A stretch of DNA of 64,000 bases from Chloroflexota bacterium (GTDB taxonomy: Bacteria; Chloroflexota; UBA11872; VXNJ01). Of this stretch, positions 33,337 through 41,589 are shown piece after piece (position 1 is the stretch's first letter; every line of letters starts with the position of its first letter). The DNA is taken from the NCBI GenBank assembly GCA_009840625.1, contig VXNJ01000001.1:62001-126000 (forward strand). Reading direction: 5' to 3'. The notes beneath the pieces are model-generated. The model saw only the letters and a list, made by a program, of their open reading frames with translations, was not told the DNA's origin and did no database searches. The position numbers were made by a program, and so were the translations under genes.

Positions 33337-34284
33337 ATGGCGACATTCCGGCCGAAGCTCGACTATGCAATCCGCCCCGCCAAAGCCACAGTTCGCAGAA
33401 TGGTCGCCGAAACCCTCGCGAAACTCGACCCGGCGGTGGCCGCCAACGAATGCCGCTATGTCGGAATGGGATCGATCTTTTTTCGGGATTTTCAGATCTT
33501 CCACCGGCGACTCGGGATGAACGACATGGTCACAATCGAGGGAAACAGGAACGCGGAGTCCCGAGTCAAATTCAATTTGCCGCTGGCCTGCATCGAATTG
33601 ATGATGGACTCGGCGGGAGCCGCACTTGCAAAGTTGCAGCTCGGTGCCCGCCCCCATGTGATATGGCTCGACTACGAAAGTCGCTTGAACCCTGGCGTTC
33701 TTTCCGATGTAGAGGAGGCGGCGAAGCGGAGTTGCGCGGGCAGCATTCTGCTGGTTTCGGTAAATGCCGAAAGGTTACTCGGCGATGAGCGCGAGAGTTG
33801 GCTAAGCGGATTCGGGGCCGAGGGGGAGCGGCCGCATCCACGCAACCCTCGATCCCGAAGAGAATACACGATGCTGTCCTACCGCTTGCTGGACGCCGCG
33901 ATCCAAAGCGCGATCCGGTTCCGAAACGCGGCGCTGCCCTCTGAAAGGCGAATCGAGTTCCGCCAACTGCTGCATTTGGTCCACGCCGACGGTGCCCAAA
34001 TGCTGACGGTGGGCGGTGCGCTGGCGGGGGAAAGGGAGTGCGCGAGTTGGCCTGAACACGAGATCAATACTCTCGAATTCACCCGATCAGGCAAGGATCC
34101 ATTCCATGTCAGAATTCCGCCGCTCACTCGTCGCGAAGCCCAGCACCTTTTGAGCCGCGTGCCCGATGTGGGCGGCGCGTTGAATAGGGCCGCGGCCGAG
34201 GCTGGCATCCCTAGGGCCGACGCGCGGCAATTCGCATCCATCTATCGATACGCGCCATTGTTTGTCGAAGCCGAAGATTGGTGA
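33337..34284 (+). CDS. R-M associated protein, putative (O-)methyltransferase-like
   Basis: A 315-residue protein from ATG 33337, eight bases after the ATPase. The N-terminal part has ECRYVGMGSIFFRDFQIFHR and LGMNDMVTIEGN at about 34-70, a pattern I associate with a family often labelled putative O-methyltransferase and found beside R-M ATPases; the Y-x-G-x-G-S stretch and the following strand ending in E could be a SAM-binding loop. Later segments (HVIWLDYES near 107, SILLVSVNAERL near 131) fit a Rossmann-like core. No nuclease motif seen. Its substrate is unknown; the link to this operon is solid, the chemistry is not. Confidence 0.5.
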   Translation: MATFRPKLDYAIRPAKATVRRMVAETLAKLDPAVAANECRYVGMGSIFFRDFQIFHRRLGMNDMVTIEGNRNAESRVKFNLPLACIELMMDSAGAALAKLQLGARPHVIWLDYESRLNPGVLSDVEEAAKRSCAGSILLVSVNAERLLGDERESWLSGFGAEGERPHPRNPRSRREYTMLSYRLLDAAIQSAIRFRNAALPSERRIEFRQLLHLVHADGAQMLTVGGALAGERECASWPEHEINTLEFTRSGKDPFHVRIPPLTRREAQHLLSRVPDVGGALNRAAAEAGIPRADARQFASIYRYAPLFVEAEDW

Positions 34285-34318
34285 CCGGCATCTCCGCCAC
34301 CTGTCGCTATCACCGGCG

Positions 34319-34710
34319 TTAGACGCGACAGGGCCGGCCCTTCGGTATTCGGCGCTCGGTTACAACTTTGATCGAATCGGTGGTCTTTGCGCAAATTCCT
34401 ACGGGTAGATTGCGCGTTTCTGGCAACAGCTCCAGCATCGTCTGGAGAAACAATGCCCCCTGGCCATGATCGGCTTCTGAGTCCAGGAGATTCGAGACAG
34501 GCCAAGTTCGTCGGTGCGGAGATACTTGAAAACGGAAAACCGGCGAGCCAGGTGGCGGTCCAGTTCGCGTTCGACTCTGCGGGCCGCCTGCAGGAGCGGA
34601 GTCAACTCCGCAAGCAATTTCTCACGTTCGCGGCGCCGCGAGTGGATCCTGCCGTCCACGTATTTCAGCAAGGTTCCAAACCCGTCATGGCCTAGCTGTC
34701 TAGTTTCCAA
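34319..34710 (-). pseudogene. Frameshifted and truncated PD-(D/E)XK nuclease-family gene
   Basis: From TTG 34710 the frame reads LLAELTPLLQAARRVERELD, then RHLARRFSVFKYLRTDELGL and SRI, typical of the N-terminus of a PD-(D/E)XK family found near R-M genes. At about 34489 the frame breaks. The expected continuation (LLDSEADHGQGALFLQTMLE, then LLPETRNLPVGIC) resumes in another frame and stops at 34319 soon after KVVTERRIPKGR, before any catalytic strand. Both pieces are clearly one gene. It is convergent with the MORC-like operon and may once have been its nuclease or that of the small gene upstream on its own strand. Confidence 0.65.
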
Positions 34711-34763
34711 GGACTAGATGCACACTGGGTCGCGGGACAGATACCGATACCGGCAGAATCACT

Positions 34764-35141
34764 TCACGTCATTGACAGCTGGACCGCGGGGTTGAGTGGA
34801 TAGTCCGATGGTCGTCCCGAATCACCCGGTTGGATTACGAAATCCCTGCGGTCCCTATAGAGCCTTGCGCGATTTAGTACGTAGTTGGTTCCTGGTTCAA
34901 TCTTTTCCCAATGTGTCATCAACCAGTACTTGTGCTCGCCGATGAACAAGTAGGTGTTTTGCATGCTAAAGAATCGGCAGGACACTCCTTCGCCGGCGCG
35001 AAACCGTTGGCAAACTGCCAAAAGAAGCTCTTGCTGGCTGTCTCTCTCAGTTAGGACATATTCGTGTGGCCACGTGTCGCGATAGGTGACCGCTTCTCGC
35101 CAAGGCGCATTTCGAATTAATTCCGTTAAGTTCGCAAGCAC
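34764..35141 (-). CDS. Conserved small protein associated with defence nucleases
   Basis: A 125-residue protein from GTG 35141. It carries LIRNAPWREAVTYRDTWPHE near 8-28, RFFSMQNTYLFIGEHKYWLM near 60, and YVLNRARLYRDRRDFVIQPG near 88. I recognise this as a conserved hypothetical family often seen near restriction or nuclease genes; its function is not known to me. It lies directly upstream, on the same strand, of the broken PD-(D/E)XK gene, with 53 bases between, so the two probably formed an operon. Confidence 0.62.
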   Translation of the reverse strand: MLANLTELIRNAPWREAVTYRDTWPHEYVLTERDSQQELLLAVCQRFRAGEGVSCRFFSMQNTYLFIGEHKYWLMTHWEKIEPGTNYVLNRARLYRDRRDFVIQPGDSGRPSDYPLNPAVQLSMT

Positions 35142-36012
35142 TGGAATTGTTCCTGATCAATCACTGCCCATATTGCAAGGTATTGTCGTCAGTCCTTCTC
35201 AGCCGATTCCGGGCCGGGCAAGCTACTAACGATTGTTGGCATGCCCGTACGCTATTCGCAGTTCGGACCTATTTGGCCAAGCTCACCATTGCTCGTCAGT
35301 TGTTATTTCGAAACAAGAATCCGATTCCGCCCCCGCTGGAATTCGTGAACTGGTCGGTCCCAATCCTCAAAGGCATCGGCGTTCAATACCAAAGCTCCGG
35401 ACTCCTAATCCAGACGATCAACGGAACGTAATGAACGCGCTAACTTGGGTTTATAGGGCGAGATTATTGAGATCCTACGGATCGGCGGCCCTCCATTGCA
35501 GCTAATGTCCCTGCCTGTCGATCTCGGCAATGACACTGGCGTTGATCCAATCCGCCTAGGCTAGGTTTCCGCATGGCCCTGCCATTGCTCCGGGATCGTC
35601 GCGGGATTGCGACCTAGATCGGAACCTCGGCTCCATCAAGTGCGACAGCCAGTCGTTTTTCTCTGCCGACAGTCACGTCGATCACGATCACGCAGACCTC
35701 AAGATCCTGCAGCCTGGCAAGTACTCTTCGGATCTCGTCGCGGGTTTTATCCGAACCAGGCGATATCACCTCGCGTCTCGTCCCGGTGCGCTTTCACAAA
35801 CTCGCGACTACCAAGATGAGCGAATTGAAATTGCCAAGTAGGTCGTCGCATTTGCTATCAGTGACACACCCACCCCGATTGTTGGGGCCCCAGCAGTCAA
35901 TGAGGTAATTCATGAATAGAAGTTTTTCAAAGCCATGCATAAGGCTCGTACGAAACCCGGGTTTTTGACGACATCGTGCCTGAAGCGTGGCCTCTTGATA
36001 AAGCTGTGCAGT
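35142..36012. other. Degenerate region with small coding fragments
   Basis: About 0.9 kb without an intact recognisable gene. On the minus strand near 35310-35420 a protein-like tail (LVLNADAFEDWDRPVHEFQR) is preceded by an in-frame TAG. At 35614-35769 a 51-residue frame is listed separately. Together these look like remains of decayed genes between two defence modules. Confidence 0.4.
35614..35769 (-). CDS. Very short frame, possible gene fragment
   Basis: 51 residues from a GTG, with natural composition (TRDEIRRVLARLQDLEVCVI and VIDVTVGREKRLAVALDG). A stop lies ten codons upstream. No family recognised. It may be the 3' end of a decayed gene or a small genuine protein. Confidence 0.25.
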   Translation of the reverse strand: MISPGSDKTRDEIRRVLARLQDLEVCVIVIDVTVGREKRLAVALDGAEVPI

Positions 36013-36291
36013 TTATCCCAATGCCAGGGGTCTTGGAATCGGACCGTACTGAGCTTCTATTTCGCGCTTTGATCGAGTCGTGTCGCCGCCAACCGAACGA
36101 GCATCTGGCATCCAACGGAGCAGCGAAGGAAAACGGTGCGCCGTCGCGATCATTCTTGCTTCATCACTGAAGTCAATCTCATAGACCGACAGCTCGTTGG
36201 CGATTTCCTGCGCGCGTGTACCGATTGCAGCGAACTGGCGCCTTGGCGCATCTTCTTCTAGCGGATCAGCTGAAAAACGATAAATCTGCAT
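36013..36291 (-). CDS. Small protein, tandem paralogue B
   Basis: A 92-residue protein from ATG 36291, two bases after the stop of paralogue A; the frame extends to 36327 but that would overlap A, and alignment with A supports the later ATG (MQIYRF against MVLFRI). It carries MIATAHRFPSLLRWMPDARS near 47-66, matching the motif in A. No family recognised. It is the last of three consecutive minus-strand genes running from the DUF262-HNH-AlbA_2 gene. Confidence 0.5.
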   Translation of the reverse strand: MQIYRFSADPLEEDAPRRQFAAIGTRAQEIANELSVYEIDFSDEARMIATAHRFPSLLRWMPDARSVGGDTTRSKREIEAQYGPIPRPLALG

Positions 36292-36293
36292 AA

Positions 36294-36548
36294 CTAGCTC
36301 GGACTTTGCTTCCGAGCTTTCTCCCAAGTCGGATAGGTTTTGCGAATCTGCTTAGTTGTCTGCAAGAACGGCCCCTCAATCGTTGCGTATGGAATCCAGC
36401 GCACGATGCCAGGGAAAAGCTGAGCCGTCTTGGTCAGCGTGCCTTCGTCGTTTAGGACGTATACCGGAATTCGGAAATCGGCATCTTCTTGCTCGTTGCC
36501 AATCGCTACCATCTTGGAGCCGCCATTGTCAATTCGAAATAAAACCAT
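36294..36548 (-). CDS. Small protein, tandem paralogue A
   Basis: An 84-residue protein from ATG 36548. It shares with paralogue B an N-terminal M-x-x-x-R strand and a C-terminal motif TAQLFPGIVRWIPYA near 40-55, that is T-A-x-x-F-P-x-x-x-R-W-x-P-x-A, followed by a basic stretch (TTKQIRKTYPTWEKARK). The shared motif makes both frames believable as real genes. It lies 194 bases after the DUF262 fusion gene on the same strand. Function unknown; an accessory or immunity-like role is only a guess. Confidence 0.5.
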   Translation of the reverse strand: MVLFRIDNGGSKMVAIGNEQEDADFRIPVYVLNDEGTLTKTAQLFPGIVRWIPYATIEGPFLQTTKQIRKTYPTWEKARKQSPS

Positions 36549-36742
36549 CGGTCTACTGCTTAATCAGTGGGGCATTTCTCGGCGGGCTCCCTGGCGTGAC
36601 GACCACGCAATTGTGCGGTCGTAGCGGATCAAGGAAGGTTCGGACTGCCGCAGCCGGCGTAGCCCACTTCCAAGATACGAGGGATTATTTGCAGTGACTG
36701 ACGCTCGATCGGCCACGTTGAATCAGTTGACCGCTGCCCCAA

Positions 36743-39127
36743 TTAACCGAGGGTGCTAACTGCGGGCCAGTGTTTCTTCTGGTATGCAAGCAAATCAGAT
36801 CCCGTTAGAACCCGCGTTGAGTTGTTGATTCGCGCATAAAAAACCTCACCGAGTTCACCCTTACCTCTTGCAAACACCGGGTGCGCGCTTTTGCGTACAT
36901 CTATACGAGCGACTGTCCGGCCGTCGATGGTGCAGAACAGGATTGGCGTTTCCGTGGCTGCAATTGCGCCCAACGCATTTTCGATGGCTGTCGTTAACCA
37001 AAGTTCCCAGCCGTCGCGGTCATTCCCTTTGACGTGTCGATAGTCGGATTCGATACCGACTGCATCGCCTCCGTCATTGATGCCCACCAATACCGTCCCG
37101 CCGTTGGTATTCATGAATGCGGCGATCGACTTGATCACGGCCCGCGTTATTTCGTCATCTTTCGCATCAGTGAAAAAGTTGTGTCTTGCCGTTGACTTGA
37201 ATTCCACAACTGCAGATTCGCCAGCACCGAGTAATGATTGCACCCCTCCGCTTACGGACTCGTTCGGTTCAATGAATGGACTTTCGTCGCGGTCGGGCCG
37301 CCTGTTGACTGGTTTTCCCATAGCTCTTTCTGCATGCTTAAGCAGGCTCTCGAATCGCTGATTGAAAAACTGTACGAAGTCATCGTGTCGCGTCGCGGCA
37401 GGATCAATGTCGTGCGAACGCAAGATGCTGTCCAGCTCGTGGGATTCAATTGCCGCATTCGACTCGATGCGCGAAAGGTAGATGCTTGGCGCACTGCCGC
37501 CAATTCGGCGATTGGTACTGGCATCGAGTGCAGTCTTGTTGACAATGCAATTGGCTATTCCGGGCGGTACGCGATTGTCGGAGTCGCCGGTTGCTCGCGC
37601 TCCTTGCGGTGAGTGGTTGTTGCACCATGCCCGCGGGAATATGTGATGAATGTCGATGGCGTGCTCAGAGTACGTGAGAGCGTCAATCCGTTTGCCAGTC
37701 CGAAAGTCTTTGCCTCCTTCTCTCATTTGCAGCGCGTACAAGCCTTTGTAGGCAGCGCTATTGCGCGTTCGGAGGGTTAGTAGCCGATCTGCCTGGAATT
37801 GAGCGGACTGCACTGTGCGCGGAGACGGCCGGTTGATTGGGTCCTCGATCCAAGCGACGCAATCTTCCAGGTCGTTGGCGAACCTAGTCTCCGTTGTGCC
37901 ACTGTACATCTCGCCAAGTACTCCGCACCAGTACCATTGCCCCAGGCGCTGTTGCGCCCCAAATGACTCCGCTCGATCTTGCAGCCACCCGTAGATCGCC
38001 CCCAGAGGGACTAGCTGTGTGGCATATGGAATATCCCGGTATCTGAAGATGCTGTGAGCGTGAAAGAAAGGCACCGTCCGAATTAGCCCTCTTTCCGCAC
38101 AATTTGCCCACCGGCGATAACTTGCAAGTGGCAAACGCAACACGTCGCGACGTTTGCAGGATACTGCGGGTGCCTTGTCATCTGTAGGTTTGTCTTGCAT
38201 GTGTTGCGTGCGCCGCTCGAAGGTCGCCAATAACGCGACGATCTGCAGGAATGCAGGTGCATTAATCCCTTTCAGGAGCTCGTGTTGTTTGAGCCGCGCA
38301 CTTCGCTCTTCCCAATCCTTGCGCAACTCAAAGTCGCCGGCCGCGTAGGTCGCCGTGAGCAATTCAAATACGGTAAGCGTGACGCCCCCGGTGTTTACTT
38401 TCTCGAATACTTGACAAACTGCTTCCTTCGGCGTCGATTTGATTAGCTCGATCGTCGGCACCTGGTACTGTACGAACGGGTTAATCAATGCATCCTGAAA
38501 TCGCTTCCACTTATTGAGGCGCCCTTCCATGCCACCTGGACCGAACTGCAAGTAGGCCATTTGCCAATCAACCGTTTCGCTTGAATCCAAAACGATGCCC
38601 AACGGAAACATCTCTTCCGCAATTTCCAATTCGCGAGAACTTAAATCCAAGTCAACCCTGCGACCAAAATCGCTCCGAAGAATCCGCCCCTCGGGGACAC
38701 TCAATATCCCTTCTTCTTCACGGTCTGCATTAGGGTCGATACAAACATCAATCTTTGCGTAGTAATGTCTCCGCAGGTCATGGCCACGACTGTCCCGTGT
38801 ATTAACAGGCGAGTTCGACTTCAACGCCTGAAACAATGAAGTGAGTCTTTGCTGGCCATCCAATAGCAATGTTTCAGGGATCCGCTTCGCTGGATCCCTC
38901 ACGCCTTCAAGTGCGCGCGCTTTGAAATTGACGTCTGGATTTCCGGCTTCCAGCGTCATGACCGCACCGATCGGGTATGAGAGTGAAATCGAAACGAGAA
39001 GGCTGCGAATGTGGTCGTCATCCCAAATCCAACTGCGTTGAAAATCCGGCAGTTGTAATTCGCCAGCCGCTGCTTGGTCGAGCAATTGCGCAAGCGGCAA
39101 CTCATCGCTACTGAATTTTTTTTCCAA
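36743..39127 (-). CDS. DUF262 - HNH (DUF1524-like) - AlbA_2/Schlafen-type fusion protein
   Basis: A 794-residue protein from TTG 39127, with GGAGAAG three bases upstream. Residues 1-250 are DUF262 (GmrS/ParB-like): LQLPDFQRSWIWDDDHIRSL near 22, TLLLDGQQRLTSLFQAL near 86, FEKVNTGGVTLTVFELL near 242. Residues about 475-560 hold an HNH module: AIDIHHIFPRAWC near 488 and IANCIVNKTALDASTNRRIG near 520. Residues 630-790 are an AlbA_2 putative DNA-binding domain: AVVEFKSTARHN near 634 and MNTNGGTVLVGINDGGD near 675. DUF262 plus DUF1524/HNH is the GmrSD architecture, which cuts modified DNA; the added AlbA_2 part is unusual. It diverges from the GHKL operon at 39619. Confidence 0.82.
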   Translation of the reverse strand: MEKKFSSDELPLAQLLDQAAAGELQLPDFQRSWIWDDDHIRSLLVSISLSYPIGAVMTLEAGNPDVNFKARALEGVRDPAKRIPETLLLDGQQRLTSLFQALKSNSPVNTRDSRGHDLRRHYYAKIDVCIDPNADREEEGILSVPEGRILRSDFGRRVDLDLSSRELEIAEEMFPLGIVLDSSETVDWQMAYLQFGPGGMEGRLNKWKRFQDALINPFVQYQVPTIELIKSTPKEAVCQVFEKVNTGGVTLTVFELLTATYAAGDFELRKDWEERSARLKQHELLKGINAPAFLQIVALLATFERRTQHMQDKPTDDKAPAVSCKRRDVLRLPLASYRRWANCAERGLIRTVPFFHAHSIFRYRDIPYATQLVPLGAIYGWLQDRAESFGAQQRLGQWYWCGVLGEMYSGTTETRFANDLEDCVAWIEDPINRPSPRTVQSAQFQADRLLTLRTRNSAAYKGLYALQMREGGKDFRTGKRIDALTYSEHAIDIHHIFPRAWCNNHSPQGARATGDSDNRVPPGIANCIVNKTALDASTNRRIGGSAPSIYLSRIESNAAIESHELDSILRSHDIDPAATRHDDFVQFFNQRFESLLKHAERAMGKPVNRRPDRDESPFIEPNESVSGGVQSLLGAGESAVVEFKSTARHNFFTDAKDDEITRAVIKSIAAFMNTNGGTVLVGINDGGDAVGIESDYRHVKGNDRDGWELWLTTAIENALGAIAATETPILFCTIDGRTVARIDVRKSAHPVFARGKGELGEVFYARINNSTRVLTGSDLLAYQKKHWPAVSTLG

Positions 39128-39618
39128 CTACTTCTCCAGATCCCCGCGTGCAGGCGCACTTCGTGGCGGCCAACATATTCTGCCGGTGCGTCCGGGGAAC
39201 TAGACCCAATCGCAATTATGTCTGGTACTTGCTTCGACATGCTGCATCGAATCGCAATCAATGGATTCAGTTATTGCAGCGAGTGGCGAAATTGACTTTC
39301 GAATCAGGACGGATTTGCTTACTTGATAACTCAACTAATTTGATTACATTTCCAGTAATCGGCTCGATCAGCGAAACCTGTTCGTAAGATCGCCACCCGG
39401 ATTCAAGGGTTGAAAGAACCTCTCACAAAGGCGCGCGCTTTCGAACACGGTTAAGTTTGGGTGCAAGAGCCACGTTTTGCTCCCTGTCTAGGTGAATCAA
39501 AACTCATTCAGCGTCGTGTATTGGTGTTGCAATCGCGTATTCGTGCATACTGAGGAGCCTTCGCAGCCAAGAGCCGTTAAAGCGCCGACTCAAATCTGAT
39601 CGGAAACCGGGAGTTGCA
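39128..39618. other. Divergent regulatory region between DUF262 fusion and GHKL operon
   Basis: No gene. A/T-richer than its surroundings. GGGAG five bases before the TTG at 39619 is the ATPase ribosome binding site. A TTGCAA and a TATACT-like CATACT occur at about 39527-39550 but their spacing is short, so no promoter is called. Confidence 0.45.
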
Positions 39619-41589
39619 TTGCACGCAGACCATGAATTCTCGAATTCGCCGCGCTGGCGGTTTCGACGGATGTTGCCATCGGAGATAAACCAAGATCCGA
39701 TCCAGGGAGAATTTTTTACCTCCTCTTCCGATCTGTCAGAGAGGCTAGTTCGGGAATCGATCCAGAATTCATTGGACGCTCAGCACCAACAAGAGCAAGT
39801 CCACGTGTGCTTTACCTTTAGCGGCCAAGAAAACGCGCTTTCACCAAGCGAAGCGGCGCCTTATCTCCGCGGTCTTGCACCCCACATTCAAGTGGATCCG
39901 GATGCGGATGCATCTGAATTGACCGCTATCGCGGCGGCGCGCGACCTTGTAACCGGGCCGATGCCTTGGTTGTCAGTAGAAGACTTCGGCACGACTGGCC
40001 TCACTGGCAACATTCGGGCCAATGGTTCAAACGAAAGAGGAAATCATTTCTGGGGGTTTTTTAGGAGCATTGGTATTTCCCCAAAAGGCGAGGACGACGG
40101 TGGCTCGTGGGGCTTAGGCAAATGGGTTTTTCCGGATGCATCGTCGATCAATGCATATCTTGGTCTCACTAAACGAGTAGGTGAGAACGAATCCTATTTG
40201 ATGGGTATGGCGGTATTGCGTACACATCATTTGGACGGGAATAAACATCCGCCGTACGGGCAATTTGCAACGGAAACTAACGAATCTGACGACGCGTGGT
40301 TACCGTTGCCGATAGTTGCACCTGGGGATTCAGAATTCAATGCGCGGGCCGTTGTGGATTTCGGTTTAGCAAGGTCTGAAGAACCAGGATTGTCAGTAAT
40401 CGTGCCCTTTCCAAAAGAGGAGCTTTCACCGGGGGCAATTGCTCGAGCAGCCATCGTAAATTTCTTTTTGCCAATAGTACGTGGGGACCTTTGCGTCGAG
40501 ATCCGTTCTCCAAGTGAAGGAAATTTCACCATTAACGCCGAAACGATTTCGGCCGAGGCCCTGAAAATGCCGGCACTCGAATCCTCGGACGCGCATGATG
40601 AAGAATCTGTGGCCTCGATTTCTGGGGTAATTCGGTTAGCGAAGTGGGCAATTTCCCTCGAAGCATCTGATTTCAATCAGCTTCACGTGCCGACTCGCGC
40701 AAATGATGCACTGGACATTCTTGACGTGGAACCCTTACGCGATCGGTACGAACGCGGAGAGCGACTCGCATTTGAATTCGGAATTCATGTACGTCCGAGG
40801 AGCTCGGGCACACAAATCAAGTCTGCCTTTCACGTTTTCCTCGAGAGAGATGATGGTCTTGGTAGTGGCCACGACTATTTTGTTCGGGGCCATCTCAATA
40901 TTCCGCGCATGAATCACATACGACGCTTTAAATCGCGTGTTTTGTTGACGGTGGCGGGAAAATCTGATCTTGCTCACATGCTCAGGGACTCCGAGGGGCC
41001 AGCTCATGTGTCCTGGAATCCACATGAACAACGACTCAAAGATCATTGGATTGGTGGATATAACCGTGTTCAGGAAGTGCGACGCGCCGCGTTGTTTCTA
41101 CTGAATCGATTTGCTGAACGTCCTGATGAAAAGCAATATGACGCCCTAGCTGATCTTTTTCCGGCCGAACCTGAAAACATTGGTCGAAATCCACCAAATA
41201 GGCGTAGGGGTGTCCAACCGCCGCGCCGACAGGTTTATCAGACTCAACCGCAGGCCCTTGTCGCGACACGTGTCGGAAACTCTTTTTCGCTTTCCGGTCC
41301 ACCAGACGCCCAGTTAGTTGATTCTGAATGGGAACTTCAATTTGCATATGACGTCGTGAGGGGGAATGCATTCAAGCTGTTCGACCAGGGCGTTCGAAAT
41401 GGAGTGCCAGACTTCGCAATAGCGCCAGGTGATGTTGAAGTGAATGCGAGATCTGCGTCAATCAAACAAATTGCCGAAAACAAGTTGCAATTCCAAATAA
41501 CTGGCGACGACTTCCGCATTGACATTTCGGGCTTTGATCATCGCGATTTGATCCTCGATGCGAGACCGATTGAGATCGTGAGCCCTTAG
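39619..41589 (+). CDS. Large GHKL-fold ATPase, first gene of an uncharacterised operon
   Basis: A 656-residue protein from TTG 39619. GHKL boxes: N box ERLVRESIQNSLDAQ near 41-55, G1 WLSVEDFGTTGLTG near 116-129, then a lid with GNHFWGFFRSIGIS and G2 GGSWGLGKWVF near 155-166. The remaining 480 residues match none of MutL, Hsp90, gyrase or histidine kinases that I can see; they include FEFGIHVRPRSSGTQIKSAF near 385 and a basic linker NPPNRRRGVQPPRRQ near 525, then a beta-rich tail. The stop overlaps the next start (TAGTG). Probable ATP-dependent switch of a defence-type system, from the neighbourhood; not recognised as part of a named system. Confidence 0.72.
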   Translation: MHADHEFSNSPRWRFRRMLPSEINQDPIQGEFFTSSSDLSERLVRESIQNSLDAQHQQEQVHVCFTFSGQENALSPSEAAPYLRGLAPHIQVDPDADASELTAIAAARDLVTGPMPWLSVEDFGTTGLTGNIRANGSNERGNHFWGFFRSIGISPKGEDDGGSWGLGKWVFPDASSINAYLGLTKRVGENESYLMGMAVLRTHHLDGNKHPPYGQFATETNESDDAWLPLPIVAPGDSEFNARAVVDFGLARSEEPGLSVIVPFPKEELSPGAIARAAIVNFFLPIVRGDLCVEIRSPSEGNFTINAETISAEALKMPALESSDAHDEESVASISGVIRLAKWAISLEASDFNQLHVPTRANDALDILDVEPLRDRYERGERLAFEFGIHVRPRSSGTQIKSAFHVFLERDDGLGSGHDYFVRGHLNIPRMNHIRRFKSRVLLTVAGKSDLAHMLRDSEGPAHVSWNPHEQRLKDHWIGGYNRVQEVRRAALFLLNRFAERPDEKQYDALADLFPAEPENIGRNPPNRRRGVQPPRRQVYQTQPQALVATRVGNSFSLSGPPDAQLVDSEWELQFAYDVVRGNAFKLFDQGVRNGVPDFAIAPGDVEVNARSASIKQIAENKLQFQITGDDFRIDISGFDHRDLILDARPIEIVSP

